A stretch of DNA of 64,000 nucleotides from Mesonia aestuariivivens (GTDB taxonomy: Bacteria; Bacteroidota; Bacteroidia; Flavobacteriales; Flavobacteriaceae): positions 1 to 64,000 of the forward strand of contig NZ_JAHWDF010000012.1 of assembly GCF_019311235.1 (NCBI RefSeq). Direction: 5' to 3'. The translations under genes were made by a program, and so were the position numbers. The notes under the pieces were generated by a model, which was not told where the DNA came from, searched no databases, and saw nothing but the letters and a program-made list of their open reading frames with translations. Position 1 is the stretch's first letter. Each line of letters starts with the position of its first letter. Shown one piece after another: positions 56,131-63,085 of this stretch.

Positions 56131-56824
56131 TTTTTAATAATTGATTGATGTCTTCTTTTAACATTTTCAAATCGTCTTCTTCTAAACCATTATAAGCAAT
56201 AATCGGATTACCAAACTGATCGAGTCTAGAACGCAGGTAACCTTCTTCATCTACTAAAGCGAAATACCCTGAGTGCTGAAAATTTCCTTTTGCAGCATCG
56301 TCTTCTGCGACATATAAATTAAATCCCTGATTTGCTAAATCATAAATTTTCTTTCGTTCTCCAGTTAAAAAATGCCAATTTGGATTTTTCACATTATATT
56401 CATCTGCATAGTCTTTTAAAACTTTAGGAGTATCATCTTCTGGATTTATACTAAAAGAAGCTACAGCAAAATTTGGATTCGCTCTAAATTTCTTTTGTAA
56501 ACGCATCATGTTTGCTGTCATTTTTGGACAGATGGTTGGACAAGTTGTAAAGAAAAAATCTACTACATATACTTTTCCTTTTAAACTTGCATTGGTAATT
56601 GTATCTCGATGTTGATCTACAAATTTAAAATTGGGTACTTTAGCTTTTTCATTATTTAAAACAATATAAGACAAACTCTCATCTGCAGCAGATGGATTAT
56701 TATTTAACCTATCATTTTTAACAACTTGATTATGAGCAGTCCTTTCTACAATTTTTGGAATTACAATAACTCCGAAAACAAGAATAATTACCGCCAACCC
56801 TATGTAAGAATATTTACGTTTCAC
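56123..56824 (-). CDS. SCO1/SenC copper chaperone
   Basis: A 233-residue membrane-anchored protein: an N-terminal transmembrane helix then a thioredoxin fold. The copper site is complete: FFTTCPTICPKM (CxxxC) plus the distal His in FQHSGYFALVDEEGYL. SCO proteins deliver copper to the CuA centre of cytochrome c oxidase subunit II. It overlaps the upstream paralogue by 4 bases. Confidence 0.95.
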   Translation of the reverse strand: MKRKYSYIGLAVIILVFGVIVIPKIVERTAHNQVVKNDRLNNNPSAADESLSYIVLNNEKAKVPNFKFVDQHRDTITNASLKGKVYVVDFFFTTCPTICPKMTANMMRLQKKFRANPNFAVASFSINPEDDTPKVLKDYADEYNVKNPNWHFLTGERKKIYDLANQGFNLYVAEDDAAKGNFQHSGYFALVDEEGYLRSRLDQFGNPIIAYNGLEEDDLKMLKEDINQLLKND

Positions 56825-57468
56825 TTTAAACCTTCTTTTTTATTATATTTTTTTAATGCTAATCTATATTCAGCTAAAATAACTTTTACATCGTCTACCA
56901 TAGCATTTGTTAGATCTGCTACAGAAGAGGTGTCGTAACCATAACGAACTTCTTCATTGTTATTTTCTTGACGACCTCTTAGGCTTTTATTTTTATCGAT
57001 AATAAATGCGTGAGAAGTACTTAAATGCTTATCAAGCTTTAAATTTGTATCTAAACTTTTATAAAATTTAATGATCTCTTCTTTGCTACCAAAAACAAAC
57101 TTCCACTTCTTTATATCTATAGTGCTAGATAATTCGTTTAATAAACTTTTCACCTGCTCTTGTTGCCCATCTTGTGCTATAACTACTAACTGAAAATCTT
57201 TAAAATTGTAATTCTTATCGTAAATTTTTTCATTTAGATTAAAAGCATTTCCTTCGCGACCTTCTACATTATCACCGTAAATAGAAAGCACGGTTATTTT
57301 TCCTTCTAAAGAGACATTTTCTTCCGATAAAGATTTAAAATTAGTAACATCTGAAATTGCTGGAGTTAGTACTGGCAATTTTGCGAAATTATTTACTCCC
57401 GATGCAAAGAAAAGATAAGCTACGATTGGAAGGATAAAAAGCACTCCTAAAACTAAAAACTTCTTCAT
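56821..57468 (-). CDS. SCO-like membrane protein lacking the copper-site cysteines
   Basis: A 215-residue protein with an N-terminal membrane helix (FLVLGVLFILPIVAYLFFA) and a thioredoxin-like body. Strand order resembles SCO: VSLEGKITVLSIYGDNVEGREGN occupies the place of the CxxxC stretch but has no Cys, while LSTSHAFIIDKNKSLRG lines up with the HSGYFALVDEEG segment. It is 84 bases after the subunit IV gene and overlaps the true SCO gene. Probably a partner or regulator of SCO rather than a copper carrier. Confidence 0.65.
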   Translation of the reverse strand: MKKFLVLGVLFILPIVAYLFFASGVNNFAKLPVLTPAISDVTNFKSLSEENVSLEGKITVLSIYGDNVEGREGNAFNLNEKIYDKNYNFKDFQLVVIAQDGQQEQVKSLLNELSSTIDIKKWKFVFGSKEEIIKFYKSLDTNLKLDKHLSTSHAFIIDKNKSLRGRQENNNEEVRYGYDTSSVADLTNAMVDDVKVILAEYRLALKKYNKKEGLK

Positions 57469-57500
57469 TACCTTAAATTGTAATTGAGGTACAAAAATAA

Positions 57501-57527
57501 AAAAGACGGTTCAAAAAACCGTCTTTT
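57501..57527 (-). terminator. Terminator after the oxidase subunit genes
   Basis: On the minus strand AAAAGACGGT, a 7-base loop, ACCGTCTTTT and a T tract, 24 bases past the subunit IV stop. It would limit readthrough into the SCO-like and SCO genes. Confidence 0.85.
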
Positions 57528-57551
57528 CTTAACTTTTAACTAATATATTTT

Positions 57552-57917
57552 TTAGAAATCCCAAGTAACATAGCCGTTGTTGTAAACTTCATAAATGTAA
57601 TCTCCTTCAGTAAGTAAAATAAAAACTAAGTAAGCAATTAAGAATACCACTGTCCAAACTACAGACCTTCTCAACCCTTTAGCTTCTTGTTCCATATGCA
57701 TAAAAGCCCAAGTAATATAATAAGCTTTAACAATGGTTAAAACAATAAATATCCAATTTAAAAGGTGTAAATAGATGAATGTAGTTTCTATTAAAATTTT
57801 AGGTTTTATAATTCCTAAAATTACTTCTACAAGAGTTATTACAGACAGAATTACAAATACTGTCCAAATTCTCTTTGTTGCGGAATGATGCCCATGTGTT
57901 GAAGCTTCGTTTGCCAT
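57552..57917 (-). CDS. Cytochrome c oxidase subunit IV-type protein
   Basis: A 121-residue membrane protein with three helices (about 16-36, 46-68, 84-104). KRIWTVFVILSVITLVEVILG and TIVKAYYITWAFMHMEQEAKG are the family marks of the bacterial cytochrome oxidase subunit IV (CyoD-like). It stabilises the catalytic core. It is 18 bases downstream of the large subunit III gene. Confidence 0.9.
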   Translation of the reverse strand: MANEASTHGHHSATKRIWTVFVILSVITLVEVILGIIKPKILIETTFIYLHLLNWIFIVLTIVKAYYITWAFMHMEQEAKGLRRSVVWTVVFLIAYLVFILLTEGDYIYEVYNNGYVTWDF

Positions 57918-57935
57918 TTCTTTAAATTCTTTGAA

Positions 57936-58919
57936 TTAAACTAAATAGAAGAATGTGAATACAAAAACCCATACTAAATCTACAAAGTGCCAGTATAGAC
58001 CTACTTTCTCTACCATTTCATAACTTCTTCTTCTTTCATAGGTACCTAATATTACATTAATAAAAATGATAATATTGATAATCACCCCACTAAACACGTG
58101 AAAACCGTGAAAACCTGTGATAAAGAAAAAGAAATCTGCAAATAGAGGTCTACCATACTCATTACGTGTAAGATTAGCTCCCTCAACAACTCTCACTGTT
58201 TGATTATTAATTACAGCAAGTGATTCTGCTCTTGAAAGTATAGTTTTTGCGCCGTCTTTATTTAACTTTTGCGTTCTCACTAAATAATCACTTTCCTGAA
58301 AACCTTTTTTAATTTCTTCTAAAGAATAAGTAGGTAATGAGCTATCATCTTCAACAAACCATAAGCCGTTTTTACTCTCGTGTTCAACACGTTCTTGTGG
58401 TAAAACTTTAGCGATATCACTTAACGCTACACGCTCTCCTTCTTTATCTACAAATTGAATTATATTTCCGCCTCTTGTCTCCACCGCTCCATATTCACCT
58501 TGAATGAAATTTTTCCATTCCCAAGCCTGAGAACCAACAAATATCATCCCACCAATAATAGTGAGAAACATATAAAGAGTTACTTTACCTTTTTTCATAT
58601 GATGTCCTGCATCTACAGCTAAAACCATAGTTACAGAAGAAAAAATAAGTATAAAAGTCATTAATGCCACATAATACATAGGAGCATCTACCCCATGTAA
58701 AAATGGAAAGTGACTAAACACTTCATCTGCGATTGGCCAAGAGTCTTCAAATTTAAATCTTGAAAAACCGTAGGCAGCAAGAAAAGCTGAAAATGTTAAA
58801 GCATCAGAAGTGATAAAATACCACATCATCATTTTACCATAGCTAGCTTTTAACGGAGATTTAGAACCTCCACCCCAAGTCTTACCCTCGGTACCTGTTC
58901 TTACAACAGTAGCTTCCAT
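57936..58919 (-). CDS. Cytochrome c oxidase subunit III with long insertion
   Basis: A 327-residue haem-copper oxidase subunit III. Helices lie at about 32-52, 83-103, 113-133, 262-290 and the C-terminus; FFFITGFHGFHVFSG and the closing YWHFVDLVWVFVFTFFY are standard. Residues about 140-260 form a hydrophilic, mixed-charge insertion between helices not found in compact family members (typical length near 200). The insertion likely faces the periplasm or cytoplasm as an extra domain. Start is the ATG at 58919. Confidence 0.93.
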   Translation of the reverse strand: MEATVVRTGTEGKTWGGGSKSPLKASYGKMMMWYFITSDALTFSAFLAAYGFSRFKFEDSWPIADEVFSHFPFLHGVDAPMYYVALMTFILIFSSVTMVLAVDAGHHMKKGKVTLYMFLTIIGGMIFVGSQAWEWKNFIQGEYGAVETRGGNIIQFVDKEGERVALSDIAKVLPQERVEHESKNGLWFVEDDSSLPTYSLEEIKKGFQESDYLVRTQKLNKDGAKTILSRAESLAVINNQTVRVVEGANLTRNEYGRPLFADFFFFITGFHGFHVFSGVIINIIIFINVILGTYERRRSYEMVEKVGLYWHFVDLVWVFVFTFFYLV

Positions 58920-58964
58920 AAAAAGAAATTATTGTTAAATATTAAGCAAAAATAGTTATTTTTA

Positions 58965-59546
58965 TTATCTAATAAAATATAAAAATAAAAACAACACAAT
59001 CCATAGAACATCTACAAAATGCCAAAATGTTGCACCGAGTTCTAATCCAAGCATTTGTCCTACTTTATAGCGTTGTTTAAAATGATTATAAATTAATATT
59101 GAAAGCACAATTAATCCTGCTGCAACATGCACAATATGAGCAACAACAATTAAATAAACGAAAGTTGTATTAATTGAACTTGCGCTTCCTGTAAAATAAT
59201 AGCCTTCAGCTAAAATTTGTTTAAAGCCATGAAACTGTAAACCAATAAACAAAGCTCCAAGTATAAAAGTAAGCAATAACATTACTGTAGCATTTGTTCG
59301 TTTACCTTTAATCATTAAAGGCTTCACAGCATACATACAAATACTACTCAATAGAATTACTACCGTACTCCAAAGAAATGAAGATGGCAATTGAAAATCA
59401 TTAATCCAATCTGGTCTATTTCTACTTACGATGTAGGCACTTGTGATACCTGCAAACATCATCCCCATGCTAATGATAGCAAACCAAAGCATCATTTTTT
59501 TAGAGCGTTTAATTTTTTCTTCTCCCGTACCTTTGGTTAAATCCAT
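58965..59546 (-). CDS. Cytochrome c oxidase subunit III, compact form
   Basis: A 193-residue subunit III with five helices: MMLWFAIISMGMMFAGITSAYIVSR at the start and GATFWHFVDVLWIVLFLFLYF at the end. Together with the next gene it gives two subunit III-type proteins in one operon, as is common in Bacteroidota. Its start overlaps the ctaB stop by 10 bases. Confidence 0.93.
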   Translation of the reverse strand: MDLTKGTGEEKIKRSKKMMLWFAIISMGMMFAGITSAYIVSRNRPDWINDFQLPSSFLWSTVVILLSSICMYAVKPLMIKGKRTNATVMLLLTFILGALFIGLQFHGFKQILAEGYYFTGSASSINTTFVYLIVVAHIVHVAAGLIVLSILIYNHFKQRYKVGQMLGLELGATFWHFVDVLWIVLFLFLYFIR

Positions 59547-60427
59547 GTCCTAATAAATTTATCTAAAACGTAAATAATTTGTAGTAAAGTAATATATGTA
59601 ACACTTGCAAACATTAATTGTTTTGCTGTTTTTTCATCTCTTTTTTTGTAAAGTTGAACAGCATACTTAAGCATAAGCAGCCCCAACAAGAAAATTAGCA
59701 CTCCAGATATAGGTGTTAAATACAAAGAGCCTGTAGCTCCCGTTACCGGAACTAAAGAAATAATAATAGTCCAAATGGTATATAGTATAATTTGAACCGC
59801 AGTCCCTTTATCTCTTTTTCCTGTGGGAAGCATAAAAAAACCACCGCGTTCATAGTCATCATACAACCACCAACCCAATGCCCAAAAATGAGGAAACTGC
59901 CAAAAAAACTGAATCATAAATAAAGTTCCAGGTTCGATGCTAAAATGATTGGTTGCAGCGACCCAGCCTAACATAAAAGGAATAGCCCCAGGAAAAGCTC
60001 CCACAAATACAGACAAAGGAGTTCTTGTCTTTAATGGAGTATAAACAGCAACATAAAGCACGATAGAGACGGCACCAAACATAGCAGTAACTGGGTTTAT
60101 AAAATACAAAACTCCCACTCCTACTACCGTAAACAAGATCGCAATAATTAAAGCTTTGGTAACAGACATTCTACCCGCAGGAATAGGACGATTTTTTGTT
60201 CTATTCATTAAAGCATCTAAGTCTTTCTCAATCACTTGATTAAAAGCGTTAGAAGCCCCCACCATTAAATAGCCACCAATAGCCAAAAGCAGAACGGTTA
60301 CAAAATCTACTACATCTGCGCCCAAAAAATATCCTGCCACAGAAGAAAATACAACACTAACTGCAAGACGCATCTTAGTGATTTCTTTAAAATCTGAAGT
60401 TAAATTTACAGGAGTGCTTTCAGTCAA
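59537..60427 (-). CDS. ctaB: Protohaem IX farnesyltransferase (haem O synthase)
   Basis: A UbiA-type prenyltransferase that converts haem B to haem O for the oxidase. The haem/farnesyl site is present as NAFNQVIEKDLDALMNRTKNRPIPAGR, with about nine transmembrane helices. I propose the TTG at 60427 (MTESTPVNL..., 297 aa): the frame extends to a GTG at 60481, but the -7 element TATCTTTG lies at 60468-60461, after that GTG, so the longer start would not be transcribed. An ATG further in (at the MRLAV segment) is the fallback but trims conserved sequence. Confidence 0.9.
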   Translation of the reverse strand: MTESTPVNLTSDFKEITKMRLAVSVVFSSVAGYFLGADVVDFVTVLLLAIGGYLMVGASNAFNQVIEKDLDALMNRTKNRPIPAGRMSVTKALIIAILFTVVGVGVLYFINPVTAMFGAVSIVLYVAVYTPLKTRTPLSVFVGAFPGAIPFMLGWVAATNHFSIEPGTLFMIQFFWQFPHFWALGWWLYDDYERGGFFMLPTGKRDKGTAVQIILYTIWTIIISLVPVTGATGSLYLTPISGVLIFLLGLLMLKYAVQLYKKRDEKTAKQLMFASVTYITLLQIIYVLDKFIRTWI

Positions 60428-60460
60428 AACCTTATTCAATAGATATCTATTTTGCGCCTG

Positions 60461-60490
60461 CAAAGATAGGGTTAAAAACACTTTTTACAA
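60461..60490 (-). promoter_or_regulatory. Promoter of the ctaB/oxidase operon
   Basis: On the minus strand TTG (60490-60488), 19 bases, TATCTTTG (60468-60461), an exact TAnnTTTG with standard spacing. Confidence 0.6.
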
Positions 60491-60656
60491 GGCAGAAATT
60501 CAGGATATTATTCTATTTAACTTTTTAAAGATAAAATGAGATTTACAAATCCAGCTTCTTATCTGGATTAAATTGCTTTACAATACCACAACACTCAAAT
60601 TATCACAAGGTTATAATATTATGAGTGTTTTAAAGCCTACAGTTATTAATTGTAGA

Positions 60657-61394
60657 TTATTGTATATTTAAAACTATAAGCAAAGAGTAGTTCACCTTTA
60701 CACTTTTACCATTTTGTTTCCCAGGTTTCATTGTTGGTAATAATTTTGCAACCCTAACCGCCTCTTTTTGGAGTTGTATACTTTTAGACCGTGCAACCAC
60801 ATCTATAATTTTACCATCTTTGTTTACCGTGAAATTCACATAAATTCTTTGTTCGCCATGCAATCCTAATTCTGACCCTAAACCATGATCAAACTTTCGT
60901 TGTACTAATTGTTTAATTTTATCTGAAAAACAATTTACTTTTTCATCTCGTGTTTTATAAATTTCACAACCAGGAAACACAGGAACTTCCGAAACAAAAT
61001 TAATTCCTACTGGATTATTATTTTCAGGTTCAAAATCAATTTCACCGTCACTGGGATCTTCTAAAGTTATTTCTCCTTCTAGATTTTTTTTAGATTCTGA
61101 AGTTTTAAATAATTCATCTTCATTTAAATTATCGTTAGGTTCTGTTGGCAGCGATGGAGTTTCAGGCAGTTTAACCTTCGCCTTCTTCACTTTTTTTTCT
61201 TTTTCAATAACAACAGTTTGGCTAAAATTTTCTTCCAGCTGAAAGACATCATCATCAACTTTCTGCGCTTTATAAGATTTTATTTCTGTAGTATGTTCTA
61301 TAAAAAATAGCGCTAATACTAATGCTACAATAAGCCCGATTTGAAGATATACGGAATTGCTTTTTAAAGTAGGTTTTTTGTTAAAATTCTTCAT
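60657..61394 (-). CDS. Energy transducer TonB, copy 2
   Basis: A 245-residue TonB: an N-terminal membrane helix (QIGLIVALVLALFFIEH), an acidic/proline periplasmic linker, and the C-terminal TonB fold with EVPVFPGCE, HGEQRIYVNFTVNKDGKI and ending VKVNYSLLIVLNIQ. It transmits proton-motive force to TonB-dependent transporters. The linker is less proline-rich than in its neighbour. The Cys in FPGCE/NCF and the extra VPVFPGCE domain are typical of flavobacterial TonB. Confidence 0.9.
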   Translation of the reverse strand: MKNFNKKPTLKSNSVYLQIGLIVALVLALFFIEHTTEIKSYKAQKVDDDVFQLEENFSQTVVIEKEKKVKKAKVKLPETPSLPTEPNDNLNEDELFKTSESKKNLEGEITLEDPSDGEIDFEPENNNPVGINFVSEVPVFPGCEIYKTRDEKVNCFSDKIKQLVQRKFDHGLGSELGLHGEQRIYVNFTVNKDGKIIDVVARSKSIQLQKEAVRVAKLLPTMKPGKQNGKSVKVNYSLLIVLNIQ

Positions 61395-61457
61395 AATTAT
61401 AAGTTTTAAAGTTTAAAATTATGAAGAATATCAGTTATTGTGCCAATTTTAATAATT

Positions 61458-61491
61458 AAAAAAGCCTTCAAGTAAACTTGAAGGCTTTTTT
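61458..61491 (-). terminator. Terminator between the two tonB genes
   Basis: AAAAAAGCCTTCAAGT pairs with ACTTGAAGGCTTTTTT across a very short loop: a 16-bp match 23 bases past the stop of the upstream tonB. The second tonB therefore probably has its own promoter. Confidence 0.88.
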
Positions 61492-61513
61492 GAAACTATA
61501 TAATAACTTATAG

Positions 61514-62245
61514 CTAATCTTGAACTTGAAAAACAATAGGTAAAGAATACAAAACTCCAACAGCTTTACCTCGTTGTTTACCCGGAATCATACTTGGTAA
61601 CATTTTCACTACACGCTCTGCTTCCCTTTGAAGTCTAGGGTGAGGTGCTCTTGCTTGTACTCCTACAATATTTCCTTTGTTATCAATTTTAAATCTTACA
61701 TAAACTCTATTCACACCACTTAATCCTAATTCTGAACCAAGATCTGTATTAAACTTATTGTTTACAAAGTCTTTAATTTTCTCACTCATACAAGCTTTAC
61801 GCTCGTCATTAGTTTTATATTTCTCACAACCTGGAAAGATAGGCACATCTTCAATTGCGGTAAAAGGAACGTCTGCAATTGGCTCTTCACTAGGGGCTTC
61901 AGCTACTTCAGAAACCTCAACGATCTCAGGAGGCTCTTCTGTAACCTCTGTAGACTCTATCACCTCTTCTTCTATCTCTACATCATCCTCTACCACTTCA
62001 ATAACTTCTGGAGCTGGTGGCGGTGGCGGTGGTGGCGGTGGTGTGTTTGGCGGCATCACCATGGTTACTTCTTCTTCTTCAGAAAGTTGATCAAACTGAA
62101 CAACTTCTTGTTGTATCTCTTCTTTTTCGTATGTTTTCCATTCAATTGCTCTCCATACGAGAAGGAGCATTAGAGCAAGACCAAGTTGAAAGTATAGCAC
62201 GCTATTCTTTCTCATGTCTTTTTTAGGATTTTTCTTTGGTTCCAT
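61514..62245 (-). CDS. Energy transducer TonB, copy 1
   Basis: A 243-residue TonB with N-terminal helix (LYFQLGLALMLLLVWRAIEW), a proline run (PPPPPPPPPAP) followed by a glutamate-rich linker, and a C-terminal domain with DVPIFPGCE, GVNRVYVRFKIDNKGNIVG and GVLYSLPIVFQVQ. It is clearly a tandem paralogue of the next gene; the C-terminal thirds are closely related. Both couple the inner membrane energy state to outer membrane import. Confidence 0.92.
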   Translation of the reverse strand: MEPKKNPKKDMRKNSVLYFQLGLALMLLLVWRAIEWKTYEKEEIQQEVVQFDQLSEEEEVTMVMPPNTPPPPPPPPPAPEVIEVVEDDVEIEEEVIESTEVTEEPPEIVEVSEVAEAPSEEPIADVPFTAIEDVPIFPGCEKYKTNDERKACMSEKIKDFVNNKFNTDLGSELGLSGVNRVYVRFKIDNKGNIVGVQARAPHPRLQREAERVVKMLPSMIPGKQRGKAVGVLYSLPIVFQVQD

Positions 62246-62296
62246 AAATTGTTATTATCGGATTGCTAAAGTAATTATTTTTTATAAAAAATTAAA

Positions 62297-62713
62297 TTAT
62301 AATATGCTTTTAACTTTTTCTAGTCGTTTTCTCATTGATAAAATTAATAAAAAACCACTAAAAACACCTATAGAATTTGCTAGAACATCTAGACTATCCA
62401 TAGATCTGTAATTTGTCAAGGTTCCTTGTAACACTTCAATAAAAATGCCAAAGGCTATAATTAACAAACAAATTATAGTTAAAGACTTCATTTGTACTTT
62501 TTTCCAATCTTTTTTACTAAAATAGTATAAACTCCATAAAATCATAATTCCGAAATAAGCTACTAAATGCATAACTTTATCTGAGTTATCGAATTTTGGA
62601 GTAGGCACATCTTTTAAATTAATAAGAGAAAATACAAAAATAAAAAGAGTATAAGCTAAAGCATATAAAAGCGATAGCTTAGGATCCAATAAGTGCTTTA
62701 TAAGCTGCTTCAT
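62297..62713 (-). CDS. VanZ-family membrane protein
   Basis: A 138-residue protein with four hydrophobic segments. SDKVMHLVAYFGIMILW and the SMDSLDVLANSIGVFSG ending are VanZ-family signatures; the family is best known from teicoplanin resistance but most chromosomal members have no defined function. Its start codon lies 35 bases inside gcvH, in another frame, so translation is likely coupled. The sprA-gcvH-vanZ order is a flavobacterial constant. Confidence 0.87.
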   Translation of the reverse strand: MKQLIKHLLDPKLSLLYALAYTLFIFVFSLINLKDVPTPKFDNSDKVMHLVAYFGIMILWSLYYFSKKDWKKVQMKSLTIICLLIIAFGIFIEVLQGTLTNYRSMDSLDVLANSIGVFSGFLLILSMRKRLEKVKSIL

Positions 62714-63059
62714 CTAAAAGATCATCTATTTCTGAGGGATTAGAAATTTTTATTTTAATCATCCAACCTTCACCATACGGATCTGTATTTACATTTTCAG
62801 GTTCGTCTTCTAACGACTCATTAAATTCAATTACTTCTCCTGATAGAGGCAAATATAAATCTGAAACGGTTTTTACAGCTTCAACTGTACCAAAAACCTC
62901 TTCTCTGTTTAATGTTTCATCTAAAGTTTCTACTTCTACATAAACGATGTCGCCTAATTCGCTTTGCGCAAAGTTGGTAATACCAACAGTAGCTACATCT
63001 CCTTCAATTTTAACCCACTCGTGGTCTTTAGTATACTTTAAATCGTTAGGAGCTCCCAT
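62679..63059 (-). CDS. gcvH: Glycine cleavage system H protein
   Basis: A 126-residue lipoyl carrier. The lipoylated Lys lies in GTVEAVKTVSDLYLPLSG; LKYTKDHEWVKIEGD opens the domain and GWMIKIK ends the fold. It shuttles the aminomethyl group between the P, T and L proteins of glycine decarboxylase. The other gcv genes are not in this window. It starts 26 bases after the sprA stop and may be co-transcribed with it. Confidence 0.96.
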   Translation of the reverse strand: MGAPNDLKYTKDHEWVKIEGDVATVGITNFAQSELGDIVYVEVETLDETLNREEVFGTVEAVKTVSDLYLPLSGEVIEFNESLEDEPENVNTDPYGEGWMIKIKISNPSEIDDLLDEAAYKALIGS

Positions 63060-63085
63060 ATTTTATATCTATTAGTTGTTATTTA

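Noticed and set aside
60590-60656. Terminator after tonB copy 2 (AACACTC...GAGTGTT and CTACA...TGTAG)
   Set aside because: Stems are short or imperfect and lack a T tract in the needed direction, so they are not listed as terminators.
61758-62226. Plus-strand ORFs opposite the first tonB gene
   Set aside because: Serine- and glycine-rich translations that mirror the proline and glutamate runs of TonB on the other strand; no start signals or family match.
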